A stretch of 7,124 nt of DNA. Source: an uncultured Armatimonadota bacterium (lineage in GTDB: Bacteria; Armatimonadota; Armatimonadia; Armatimonadales; Armatimonadaceae). Below are positions 1 through 6,221 of this stretch, in pieces. The notes under the pieces are model-generated. The model did no database searches. It saw nothing but the letters and a program-made list of their open reading frames with translations, and was not told the origin of the DNA. Location of the stretch: assembly GCA_903881535.1 (NCBI GenBank), contig CAIRTT010000238.1:1-7124 (forward strand), given 5' to 3'. The translations under genes were made by a program, and so were the position numbers. Each line of letters opens with the position of its first letter. Positions within the stretch are counted from its first letter, which is position 1.

Positions 1-11
1 TCGATTTCACG

Positions 12-28
12 TTGGGCATATTGCCCAA
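12..28 (-). terminator. Stem-loop just after the stalk-domain gene, possible terminator
   Basis: A perfect inverted repeat, TTGGGCA / TGCCCAA with a 3-nt loop, starts 3 bp beyond the stop codon of the minus-strand gene ending at 32. The 7-bp GC-rich stem would form in the mRNA. On the minus strand it is followed by CGTGAAATCGA, which has no run of T, so it is not a classic intrinsic terminator. It may instead protect the mRNA 3' end or terminate inefficiently. The neighbouring gene to the left is outside the window, so a role in that gene cannot be excluded. Confidence 0.4.
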
Positions 29-31
29 AGC

Positions 32-1597
32 TTACTTCTGGCTCTTGATTTCCAAGCGGCCGGTTGCTGGGTCAAAGTTGACATCAACGTCGAGGGCCTG
101 GCCAACAAAGGACAGTGGAACAATCGCACGGCCGGATTCAACATTTACCTTGCGACCAATGTTGACGTTCTCGCCATTGACCTTAGCTGTCGTACCGCCA
201 ACCTTGAAGGAAACTTCACGGTCAGCATTTACAGCACGCACGGTCTTCGCATTGTGTGCCCAGGAAACCTGGCCACCGGTATGCTCGAAGATCTGGCGGA
301 ATGGTGCGAGTGGCAAGCCATTCTCGATACGAGGTGCAACATCAAAGGCGATTTGTGTGCCATCGAATGCAATCTGCAGTGTCTTGCTGGAAAGCTCAGG
401 AAGCTTGGCCAGTGCAGCGACACCGAACTTCGGCATGTTTGCAGCAGGTGCTGCAGCACGCACCACAGGGCTCATTGTGCGCTTGACAACTTCACCAGCA
501 AACGGCTTTACCGTGGTGCGTGGGGCAGCAGCCAAAACTGGTGCAACAGCCACAGGGCGCGCGATTGGGATGATGATGGACACCGCTTTGGATGCGATTC
601 CTGCGAGTGCAGGTGTTCCGAGCGCTTCAGGTGCAGCCGTGATGGAAGCACCGGCAGGAACGACGACCGCAGCAGGCATCGGGTTGAGCGAGCGGCTTGC
701 AACGCGGATTCCACCAGCCAAGGATGGCATCGGCTCAACGACCGTGGTTGTGATCGCCGAGAGGCGGGCAACTGCAGCAGCTGGGATGACAGTTCCAGGG
801 ATGGAAGTCGTGACTGTCTTTGGAGCGGATGGCTCTACGACAACAGGCTTTGGCATCGGGGTCGGCGCGACACGGGTGGTGAAACCACCTGGGTTGTCGA
901 CGTAGACTTGCATTTTTTGCGTGGATGTCGCATTTGCAGATTCGATGTAAGCGGTTGCTTCAACAAGGTGGTAACCATTTCCAACGGTGGTTGTGTCCCA
1001 CATGAAGGAATATGGCGGGTAGTTCTTGAGGGTCTTGAACTGCTTGTCTACAAAGAAGGAAACGTAAGGATGAAGCTGCTCATCCTTGATATTGACGCCG
1101 ATTTCAACAGCGCCCATAAGCTTCTTAGGCAGTGCACGGAATGCGAGATCAGGACCAGCGGTCGCGGTTCTGTTTGTGAATGAAGCGGCTGGAGCAGTGC
1201 GCACGCCATCAACGTTCACAGGAACGGTTACTTCACTGGTGCTGCCATCTTCGGCAATCAGTGTAACAACCACGGAGTGCAAGCCAGCGGTCAGTGAGCG
1301 GCCATCGATTTCAAAGCTAAGGACAAACTTTGCAAATGGGCTTTCAAAGTCGCGGCGAACCCAGCGAACACCATCCACGGAAAGCTCAGCAGCCTTAATC
1401 TTAGACTGGGTCTTTGCAGTGAACGAAACCTCAAGTGGGAAAACACTTGGAGCAACAATCTCACCAGCAATCGGACGGAGAACACGGAGGTCAGCAGCAG
1501 TACCACGGACAATCGGTGCCTGCTGTGCCATCGCAGGAGCTGCTCCGACAACACCCAGCATTGCAAGTGCTGCGGCTGTAATCATTTGAGTCTTCAT
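32..1597 (-). CDS. Secreted Ig-like / copper amine oxidase N-terminal-like (stalk) domain protein
   Basis: This 521-aa protein is predicted to be exported. Residues 1-24 form a Sec signal peptide: a basic start (MKTQ), a hydrophobic core, and an AMA|QQ cleavage site. Two beta-rich Ig-like segments follow at about 35-130 and 150-235; the second contains YPPYSFMWDTTTVGNGYH, typical of bacterial Ig-like modules. Residues about 240-400 are a low-complexity linker rich in Pro, Ala, Val and Thr. Residues about 407-520 match the copper amine oxidase N-terminal-like fold (LPLAPFRQIFEHTGGQVSW, then AIVPLSFVGQALDVDVNFD). No catalytic amine oxidase domain is present, so it is probably a cell-envelope or extracellular structural or binding protein, not an enzyme; its ligand is unknown. 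The start at 1597 is chosen because AAGGA lies 10 nt upstream and the signal peptide then begins normally. In-frame ATGs at 1606 and 1630 are less well placed. It lies 51 bp downstream of the DUF4287 gene and may be co-transcribed with it. Confidence 0.85.
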   Translation of the reverse strand: MKTQMITAAALAMLGVVGAAPAMAQQAPIVRGTAADLRVLRPIAGEIVAPSVFPLEVSFTAKTQSKIKAAELSVDGVRWVRRDFESPFAKFVLSFEIDGRSLTAGLHSVVVTLIAEDGSTSEVTVPVNVDGVRTAPAASFTNRTATAGPDLAFRALPKKLMGAVEIGVNIKDEQLHPYVSFFVDKQFKTLKNYPPYSFMWDTTTVGNGYHLVEATAYIESANATSTQKMQVYVDNPGGFTTRVAPTPMPKPVVVEPSAPKTVTTSIPGTVIPAAAVARLSAITTTVVEPMPSLAGGIRVASRSLNPMPAAVVVPAGASITAAPEALGTPALAGIASKAVSIIIPIARPVAVAPVLAAAPRTTVKPFAGEVVKRTMSPVVRAAAPAANMPKFGVAALAKLPELSSKTLQIAFDGTQIAFDVAPRIENGLPLAPFRQIFEHTGGQVSWAHNAKTVRAVNADREVSFKVGGTTAKVNGENVNIGRKVNVESGRAIVPLSFVGQALDVDVNFDPATGRLEIKSQK

Positions 1598-1607
1598 AGT
1601 GCGCATA

Positions 1608-1612
1608 TCCTT
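1608..1612 (-). promoter_or_regulatory. Shine-Dalgarno AAGGA that decides the stalk-domain gene start
   Basis: On the minus strand AAGGA is followed by 10 nt and then ATG at 1597. The same motif is only 2 nt from the in-frame ATG at 1606, too close to serve it, so 1597 is preferred. Just upstream, TTGAATA occurs twice at a 9-nt period (minus strand, 1621-1627 and 1612-1618); no meaning is assigned to this. Confidence 0.6.
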
Positions 1613-1648
1613 ATTCAAACTATTCAACATCGCTACCAGCGTGAACGG

Positions 1649-1867
1649 CTATTCCGTTTTGCCCTTGAACAAAGCCACAATCGCCATGGCATGTCCGTGG
1701 CCGAGATGAAAGTCCTCTTTCAACCAAGCGACAACTACGCCAGCCTTCACACCATCTTTGAGAACGCCATTTTCGAGAAAGCCTTTTGCTTTACCGAGTT
1801 CCTTGAAGTCCTCAGGGCTCTTGCCCGTCTTTGCCTGAATGTTGCTTATGTATGCTTGAAATGACAT
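1649..1867 (-). CDS. DUF4287 family small protein
   Basis: This 72-aa protein is recognisable as the DUF4287 family. It begins MSFQAYISNI, has KTGKSPEDF at 13-21, and carries the conserved core GVKAGVVVAWLKEDF at 39-53 followed by LGHGHAMAIVAL at 55-66. The length fits the stand-alone form of the family. No signal peptide or membrane segment is seen, so it should be cytoplasmic. The biochemical function of DUF4287 is not established; the paired Gly-His of LGHGHA is the most distinctive conserved feature. The ATG at 1867 has AGGGA about 7 nt upstream, a good Shine-Dalgarno. It is the first gene of a likely two-gene minus-strand unit with the secreted protein downstream, although no functional link between the two is evident. 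Confidence 0.85.
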   Translation of the reverse strand: MSFQAYISNIQAKTGKSPEDFKELGKAKGFLENGVLKDGVKAGVVVAWLKEDFHLGHGHAMAIVALFKGKTE

Positions 1868-1915
1868 TTTGATTCCCTATGCATTCAACTTCGAACGAGA
1901 ATCATCCCGTTCATT

Positions 1916-1942
1916 GCTATACAAATATCAGCAAAATATCAA
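1916..1942 (-). promoter_or_regulatory. Candidate promoter for the DUF4287 / stalk-protein unit
   Basis: Read on the minus strand, TTGATA (1942-1937) matches the -35 consensus at 5 of 6 positions. It is followed after 15 bp by TATAGC (1921-1916), which matches the -10 at 4 of 6. With N17 spacing the -10 would instead be TAGCAA, a poorer match. Transcription would start near 1909 and leave a leader of about 40 nt containing the AGGGA Shine-Dalgarno. TGATATTT occurs twice with an 11-bp period (1941-1934 and 1930-1923) across the -35 and spacer, one helical turn apart, as expected of a regulator site. Confidence 0.4.
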
Positions 1943-2141
1943 CAGCGATACACCGAGCATTGTGAGAGTAACACGCAGGTTCCAACACTGTCAAATTTAT
2001 GGTCGGCGAATTGTCTACCAATGTTTATATTTTGTGTGCCAATGACAATCTCACGGGCACCATCTCATGTTCGAGGAACACCCCAAAGAATCCTTTACCT
2101 TGGGTCACGCCTGTGATGGATTTCACCAGCACCCTCTACCG

Positions 2142-2147
2142 TAGAAT
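2142..2147 (+). promoter_or_regulatory. -10-like TAGAAT adjacent to the HAD start
   Basis: TAGAAT differs from TATAAT at one position. It ends 5 nt before the GTG start at 2153, so transcription would begin at or next to the start codon. No good -35 lies 15-19 bp upstream, which weakens the call. Confidence 0.4.
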
Positions 2148-2152
2148 GTGGT

Positions 2153-2983
2153 GTGAATCACCCGCTCGCGCTTCCCGATATCTCGACGATCCGTTTCGCA
2201 GCCTTTGACATGGATGGCACCCTGCTCGGCCCAGACCATGACATGCACCCGGATAACATCGCGGCACTCCACCTGCTCCAAAACCACGGAATCCACGTCC
2301 TCCTCGCAAGCGGACGTAACCACGACAATATTTCCAGCTGGTATCGCCGACTGGAGCTAACGGGCCCAATCGTCAGTGGTAATGGAGCCCTTGTCAAAGA
2401 CTTTGCAACCGGGAACATCATTCAGGAAGCCATCGTGGAACCCGCGACTGCACTGGATGTCCTTGCCCTCGGCAGACAGATCGGGATTACACAGGTTGTC
2501 GACCACACAGATGGCCGCGCAGTTGTCGAACATCAATCCTACTGGGGTGACATCGTTGGTGAACGCTGCGGGGCAGCCCTTGGCATCGTCGAAAATATCG
2601 ATGACCTCTGCGCAGCAGGGCCACGCAAGCTCCTGTGGGTCGATGATGGCGAGACCATTGCTTACTGGGAAACAGAGCTTCGCCGCTTGCTCGCAGGAAA
2701 AGCACACATCTGTGTCAGCGGCGCGGAATATCTGGAAATTTTGCCATTCGCGACGCACAAGGGAACCGGTGTAATAGCAGCCGCAGATTTCCTCGGCTTT
2801 AGCGCAAATGAAACCGTTTCCGCTGGGGACAGCGACAACGATGCTGAAATGCTGGCGTGGGCTAAATATGGCGTCGCGATGCCACATGCAACACAAAAGG
2901 CTAAATCGGCTGCTTGGATTACTCTCCCGAGCGGTCCTCCAGAAACACTGATTGCCAGGTTTGTGGAATCACTCATCAGGTAA
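2153..2983 (+). CDS. Cof-type HAD-IIB family phosphatase
   Basis: This 276-aa protein is a haloacid-dehalogenase-superfamily hydrolase of the Cof (class IIB) group, Mg-dependent enzymes that remove phosphate from small metabolites such as sugar phosphates or nucleotides. All four HAD motifs are visible: DMDGT at 19-23 (nucleophile D19, acid D21), the Ser of LASGR at 51-55, K203 in THKGTG, and GDSDND at 225-230. SGNGA at 75-79 is also typical of the group. The region between about 85 and 195 is the C2B-type cap, which sets substrate choice, so the substrate cannot be named. The length is normal for the family. There is an in-frame stop at 2114 and no ATG before motif I, so GTG at 2153 is the only reasonable start. 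It has no Shine-Dalgarno and may be translated from a leaderless mRNA. The gene converges on the LON-domain gene, leaving 13 bp between stops. Confidence 0.93.
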   Translation: MNHPLALPDISTIRFAAFDMDGTLLGPDHDMHPDNIAALHLLQNHGIHVLLASGRNHDNISSWYRRLELTGPIVSGNGALVKDFATGNIIQEAIVEPATALDVLALGRQIGITQVVDHTDGRAVVEHQSYWGDIVGERCGAALGIVENIDDLCAAGPRKLLWVDDGETIAYWETELRRLLAGKAHICVSGAEYLEILPFATHKGTGVIAAADFLGFSANETVSAGDSDNDAEMLAWAKYGVAMPHATQKAKSAAWITLPSGPPETLIARFVESLIR

Positions 2984-2996
2984 CGCTTTCTGTCTC

Positions 2997-3677
2997 CTAA
3001 TTGCTGCAGTGGTAGCGATTGAAACGAACCAGCTCTATTGGACGCAGCTGCGCAGCGGTTACAGGCGCCGGGTCATCGATACGCTCAATCGCATCCGATA
3101 GCCACCCACAAACAATCTGCAAACGCTCCAGCGTGTCCGTGAGCTCCAACATTTCCTGCCGCTTATTTATCGGAACAGGAACCACGCAGACACACGCAAA
3201 CGACAACACCACAGGGTCATCCGGGAGTTCGACATCCCCCAGCTCCTCACCAGACTTGCTCAGGTGCTTTTCAAGAAACCGCGTCAATAACGCGCCAGCC
3301 TTGTCAACCCAAGGGCGGAGGAGCTCGATGTCGCATGGTTCATCATCGAATGTCTCAACCAATGCCATCCGAAATGACATCCCGTCGTGGGTATCCAGCA
3401 CCTTAAAGCGCTCTTCGCCGGCAACGTGGACGTTATAGCGGCCATCCTTTGTCGGATCGACACGCACAAACTCAGCCGTACATCCAACAGAGTGATACAT
3501 CGGCTCACCAGTTGTCACATCGACGCCGTGCAACATCACGATGCCAAATGGACTTTCCCGGTCGACGCAATATTCCAGCATCTCCGTATAACGCTCCTCA
3601 AATAAATGCAGAGGCAAAATCATCTTTGGCAGCATCACCAAATTAAGAGGAAAAAGGGGAATCGAGCGGATAGCCAT
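2997..3677 (-). CDS. LON peptidase substrate-binding (N-terminal) domain protein
   Basis: This 226-aa protein consists of the LON substrate-binding domain alone. The start carries the signature IPLFPLNLVMLPKMILPLHLFEERY (split: IPLFPL at 6-11, LPLHLFEERY at 21-30). It is followed by FGIVML at 44-49 and VGCTAEFVRV at 64-73, then a helical C-terminal half. It has neither the AAA+ ATPase nor the Ser-Lys protease domain of Lon, so it is not a protease itself. Stand-alone proteins of this type are common in bacteria and their function is poorly known; a substrate-recruiting or adaptor role is often supposed. It is cytoplasmic, with no signal peptide. The ATG at 3677 aligns with the usual domain start. 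No Shine-Dalgarno precedes it; the upstream minus-strand sequence is TACATTAAGCTACATAT. Confidence 0.92.
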   Translation of the reverse strand: MAIRSIPLFPLNLVMLPKMILPLHLFEERYTEMLEYCVDRESPFGIVMLHGVDVTTGEPMYHSVGCTAEFVRVDPTKDGRYNVHVAGEERFKVLDTHDGMSFRMALVETFDDEPCDIELLRPWVDKAGALLTRFLEKHLSKSGEELGDVELPDDPVVLSFACVCVVPVPINKRQEMLELTDTLERLQIVCGWLSDAIERIDDPAPVTAAQLRPIELVRFNRYHCSN

Positions 3678-3688
3678 ATATGTAGCTT

Positions 3689-3694
3689 AATGTA
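3689..3694 (-). promoter_or_regulatory. Possible -10 (TACATT) for the LON-domain gene
   Basis: On the minus strand TACATT fits TANNNT and ends 11 nt before the ATG at 3677, so transcription would start about 5 nt upstream of the start codon. The best -35-like word, TTGGTC (3720-3715), is 20 bp away, which is too long. This is a weak call, made mainly because no ribosome binding site is visible for the gene. Confidence 0.25.
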
Positions 3695-3744
3695 CACCAT
3701 CCGCATCCAAACCTGACCAACCGCCACGATTGCACACAATCCGA

Positions 3745-3798
3745 TAGTATCTACGGGCATCCACAAGATTTCACCGGCGCGGTCCGGCACCAGATGCC
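3745..3798 (+). promoter_or_regulatory. Possible -10 and structured 5' leader of the methyltransferase gene
   Basis: TAGTAT (3745-3750) is a -10-like hexamer in the divergent intergenic region; its -35 is poor. Transcription would then begin near 3756-3757. From exactly there the sequence can fold: GGCATC (3756-3761) pairs with GATGCC (3793-3798), enclosing a smaller GC-rich hairpin, ACCG/CGGT (3773-3776 with 3780-3783) or alternatively CCGG/CCGG (3774-3777 with 3784-3787). The outer stem ends 3 nt before the AAGGA Shine-Dalgarno (3802-3806). It could stabilise the 5' end or influence translation. It does not match any riboswitch known to me. Confidence 0.35.
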
Positions 3799-3813
3799 AC
3801 CAAGGAAAGCACG

Positions 3814-5178
3814 ATGACACCCCGAACGAACGAAAAGCCAATCCCGGAGACGCCACTCGAAGTCTCAATCCGCAACCTGTCATCCAATGGCGCATTCGTG
3901 GGAAATGTCACTGGTCCTGAAGGCTCTCCGCACATTGGAATGACCGCTTTTGTACCCTACACCGCCGCGGGAGAAACTCCTCTCGTACAGGTGCAGCGGA
4001 TGTGGTCTAAGCACCTCGAAGCCGAAGCCATCAGCATCCCGAATCCATCCACTGACCGTGTTGAACCATTGTGCCCGCACTATGGCACCTGCGGTGGTTG
4101 TCACACGATGCACCTTTCGCACCCCGCACAGCTCATCGCCAAGCAAACCATGGTTCAAGACAGCCTCGCCACTGGCGGCCTCCCCGAGCTCGTTTCGCTG
4201 GTTGAGCCCGTCGTCGAAGGCCCTGAGTTCGGCTACCGCCAGCGCGTCACGCTTCAGGTCACCGGTGCGCGTGCCGGTTACTTTGAGCGCCGGACACACC
4301 GCTTGATGCCTCCGACCGCCTGCCCAGTTACGACACCCGGTATTGAGAAGCGCATCGCTAAAGGCATCGTGATTCGCGGAATCCCCCTCGACCACGATGC
4401 CCAGCTCTTCATCGAAGAGGGTGACAATGGCGTCTTTGGCGTCCTCGACATTAAGGGAAGCCCTAAAAAGGTTGCCGTTGACAGGATTGTCGCGCAGCTT
4501 GCCCGTGACTTTGATGGCGGCCAGCTACGCATCGGTGGCGCGGTAAAGGCTGTTTATGGACGCAGCCACGTCCACCGGACCATCGATGGCGCAGAGCAAT
4601 GGGCAGTAGCCGGTGGTTTCCAACAGGCGAATCGCGTGATTAATGAAGCCCTCATCCAGGCAGTCGCTGATATCGCCGCAGACAGCAAGCCGCAGCGCGC
4701 AGCCGACCTCTATGCCGGTGCCGGGAACTTTGCGTTCGCGATGGCCCAGCGCAATATCCCAGTGATTGCAGTTGAATCCAACCCGCTCCTGGCAGGCTCC
4801 GCGAAGGCTGAATCTAAGCGTCGCTCACTTAACATCAAGGTCCACGATGACTCCGTCGAGCACTACGTTCGAAATGGCGCCCCGCATGCTGAGTTGATTG
4901 TCGCCGACCCACCCCGTGCTGGTCTTGACACCGTCGCCCGTAAGCTGCACGGCTACGGAGCGCGTACGCTGGTTCTCCTGAGCTGCCACGTCCCGGCAAT
5001 GGTCCGTGACCTGCGCGCGCTACAGTCCGTTGGCTGGACCGTCAAGAGCATCACTCCTTACGACATGTTCGCACAAACAGCACACGTTGAAGTCCTGACC
5101 GTCCTTACCCGTGAAGATGATGGCGAGCCTTGGATTGACCCTAAGGACTTGGAAGAAGAAGACATCTACAGGAACTAA
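3814..5178 (+). CDS. TrmA/RlmD-family RNA (uracil-5-)-methyltransferase
   Basis: This 454-aa enzyme transfers a methyl group from S-adenosylmethionine to C5 of a uridine in rRNA or tRNA. Residues about 15-75 form a TRAM-like RNA-binding domain. C87, C93, C96 (in CPHYGTCGGC) and C170 are the four ligands of the 4Fe-4S cluster seen in RlmD/RumA. The C-terminal half is a Rossmann methyltransferase: DLYAGAGNF at 298-306 (SAM binding), acidic E321, DPPRAG at 365-370, nucleophile C391 in LLSCHVP, and the general base E426 in QTAHVE. The FQQAN motif at 269-273 supplies the conserved Gln. The usual SCNP/SCDP around the nucleophile reads SCHV here, a mild departure. Which uridine is modified (23S U1939, U747 or tRNA U54) cannot be told from sequence. 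The ATG at 3814 has AAGGA with 7-nt spacing. About 25 acidic-rich residues follow the catalytic core. Confidence 0.93.
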   Translation: MTPRTNEKPIPETPLEVSIRNLSSNGAFVGNVTGPEGSPHIGMTAFVPYTAAGETPLVQVQRMWSKHLEAEAISIPNPSTDRVEPLCPHYGTCGGCHTMHLSHPAQLIAKQTMVQDSLATGGLPELVSLVEPVVEGPEFGYRQRVTLQVTGARAGYFERRTHRLMPPTACPVTTPGIEKRIAKGIVIRGIPLDHDAQLFIEEGDNGVFGVLDIKGSPKKVAVDRIVAQLARDFDGGQLRIGGAVKAVYGRSHVHRTIDGAEQWAVAGGFQQANRVINEALIQAVADIAADSKPQRAADLYAGAGNFAFAMAQRNIPVIAVESNPLLAGSAKAESKRRSLNIKVHDDSVEHYVRNGAPHAELIVADPPRAGLDTVARKLHGYGARTLVLLSCHVPAMVRDLRALQSVGWTVKSITPYDMFAQTAHVEVLTVLTREDDGEPWIDPKDLEEEDIYRN

Positions 5179-5248
5179 TTCGGTGAGACATCCCGCTGCT
5201 TCGACCGCGGAATCGTTAAATTGCACATGCCTTTCGTAGACATGTTCA

Positions 5249-5277
5249 TTGACGAACCCGCGGCGAGCAAGGTTAAT
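5249..5277 (+). promoter_or_regulatory. Candidate promoter for the aldolase gene, leaderless geometry
   Basis: TTGACG (5249-5254, 5 of 6 to TTGACA) is followed after exactly 17 bp by GTTAAT (5272-5277, 4 of 6 to TATAAT). The start codon at 5284 lies at the expected transcription start, 7 nt beyond the end of the -10. GTTC (5244-5247) and GAAC (5254-5257) flank most of the -35 as a short imperfect inverted repeat. Confidence 0.5.
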
Positions 5278-5283
5278 AGAGGA

Positions 5284-6198
5284 ATGTCTACTCCCATCGT
5301 ATGGCGCGGCGTCTTCCCTGCGTCCACCACCCAGCTGAATGAAGACCAGTCGCTTAACCTCGATGCGACAGGCGTACACCTTGAGCGTCTAATTCAAAGC
5401 GGTATCACCGGACTCGTGATGTGCGGCTCCCTCGGCGAAAACCAGTGTCTCAGCACCGAGGAGAAAGTCGCCGTCGTCGAGCATGCTGTCAAGGTAGCTG
5501 CCGGCCGCGTGCCTGTCCTGAGCGGTGTTGCAGAAATGTCCACCCGCGCGGGCATCGAATACATCAAGAAGTGTGAAGATGTCGGAGCAAGCGGAGTGAT
5601 GGTCCTCCCGGCGATGGTCTACAAGGCCGACCGCCGCGAGACGCTGGCCCATTACCGAACGATTGCGAAGTCGACATCGCTTCCGATCCTTATTTACAAC
5701 AACCCCGTTGGCTACACGGTTGACATCACGGCCGAAATGCTCGCTGAGCTTGCAGACCTGCCAAACCTCCAGGCCATCAAGGAATCCAGCGCTGACACAA
5801 GCCGCATCGTGGATATCCGCAATGCCGTCGGCGACCGCTACGCAATCTTCGCTGGTGTCGATACCCTCGTCATGGAATGCGCACTCCTAGGAGCCGTCGG
5901 CTGGATTGCCGGTGTCGGCCTCGCCTTCCCCGAAGAGAACCAGAAGATTTGGGACCTCATCGAGGCAAAGCGCTACGACGAAGCGATGGAAATCTACCAG
6001 TGGTTTATGCCTTTGCTACGGTTGGATCTAGGCATCCACTTTGTGCAGAAAATCAAGATGGCGATTGCGGCAACCGGGCTTGGAACCGAGTACGTTCGTG
6101 CTCCGCGCCTGATGCTGACCGGTGCCGAGCGGGCCGAAGTTGAAGCCATCCTTGCGCATGGTCTTGCAAATCGCCCAGACCTCACCAAATACAACTAG
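5284..6198 (+). CDS. DHDPS/NAL-superfamily class I aldolase (not a true DapA)
   Basis: This 304-aa protein is a (beta/alpha)8-barrel of the dihydrodipicolinate synthase / N-acetylneuraminate lyase superfamily, which works through a Schiff base with a keto-acid such as pyruvate. The catalytic Tyr is Y138 in IYNNP and the Schiff-base Lys is K166 in AIKESS; GVFPASTT (9-16) and GSLGEN (48-53) form the substrate-carboxylate region. Compared with E. coli DapA, the GTTGE motif is GSLGE (second Thr to Leu), the Tyr pair of TPYY is LPAM (109-112 is PAMV), and the aspartate-semialdehyde-binding Arg after YNxP is G143. These changes argue against lysine biosynthesis. Related enzymes include keto-sugar-acid aldolases and dehydratases and 1-pyrroline-4-hydroxy-2-carboxylate deaminase; which applies here is unknown. 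The ATG at 5284 is chosen over in-frame ATGs at 5221, 5227 and 5242 because family members begin a few residues before WRGVFPA. AGAGGA abuts the ATG with no spacing, too close to act as a Shine-Dalgarno. Confidence 0.9.
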   Translation: MSTPIVWRGVFPASTTQLNEDQSLNLDATGVHLERLIQSGITGLVMCGSLGENQCLSTEEKVAVVEHAVKVAAGRVPVLSGVAEMSTRAGIEYIKKCEDVGASGVMVLPAMVYKADRRETLAHYRTIAKSTSLPILIYNNPVGYTVDITAEMLAELADLPNLQAIKESSADTSRIVDIRNAVGDRYAIFAGVDTLVMECALLGAVGWIAGVGLAFPEENQKIWDLIEAKRYDEAMEIYQWFMPLLRLDLGIHFVQKIKMAIAATGLGTEYVRAPRLMLTGAERAEVEAILAHGLANRPDLTKYN

Positions 6199-6204
6199 TC
6201 TCCA

Positions 6205-6217
6205 GCTGACAGTCAGC
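6205..6217 (+). repeat. Short palindrome after the aldolase stop
   Basis: GCTGAC-A-GTCAGC is a perfect inverted repeat starting 6 nt after the aldolase stop codon. As RNA it gives a 5-bp stem with a CAG loop. It lies just ahead of the probable terminator and may be part of the 3'-end structure. Confidence 0.45.
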
Positions 6218-6221
6218 CCTG

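Larger units (their letters stand above)
1868..2152. other. AT-rich divergent intergenic region
   Basis: This 285-bp gap separates the minus-strand DUF4287 gene from the plus-strand HAD gene. The left half holds a likely minus-strand promoter with overlapping direct repeats. The middle (about 2011-2048) holds an AT-rich patch flanked by two CCAATG copies 21 bp apart (2018-2023 and 2039-2044) and by a TTGTC/GACAA inverted pair (2011-2015 and 2044-2048). The right end holds a -10-like TAGAAT next to the HAD start. A short plus-strand reading frame at 1999-2208 resembles no known protein and overlaps the HAD gene, so it is not called. No tRNA or recognisable riboswitch was seen. Confidence 0.6.

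Noticed and set aside
12..1183. Long plus-strand reading frames of about 300 codons (12-905 and 254-1183)
   Set aside because: They lie wholly opposite the stalk-domain gene, have no recognisable domain, odd composition (one is rich in Cys, Trp and Arg), and arise from the biased codons of its Ala/Val/Thr-rich linker.
1598..1630. Earlier ATG starts (1606, 1630) for the stalk-domain protein
   Set aside because: The Shine-Dalgarno AAGGA is 2 nt from 1606 but 10 nt from 1597, and starting at 1630 would put polar residues in front of an otherwise standard signal peptide.
1999..2208. A 69-codon plus-strand reading frame in the intergenic region
   Set aside because: It overlaps the HAD gene in another frame, lacks a Shine-Dalgarno, and its product resembles no protein family known to me.
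3880..4395. A 171-codon minus-strand reading frame within the methyltransferase gene
   Set aside because: It is antisense to the iron-sulfur and TRAM regions of a well-supported gene, with no recognisable domain.
5205..5263. Two CCGCGG palindromes between the methyltransferase and aldolase genes
   Set aside because: Six-base GC palindromes are expected by chance at this base composition and they have no clear relation to the promoter.
5221..5283. A 21-residue N-terminal extension of the aldolase starting at ATG 5221
   Set aside because: Family members begin near WRGVFPA; the extension has no domain or signal character and would cover the promoter-like TTGACG-N17-GTTAAT.
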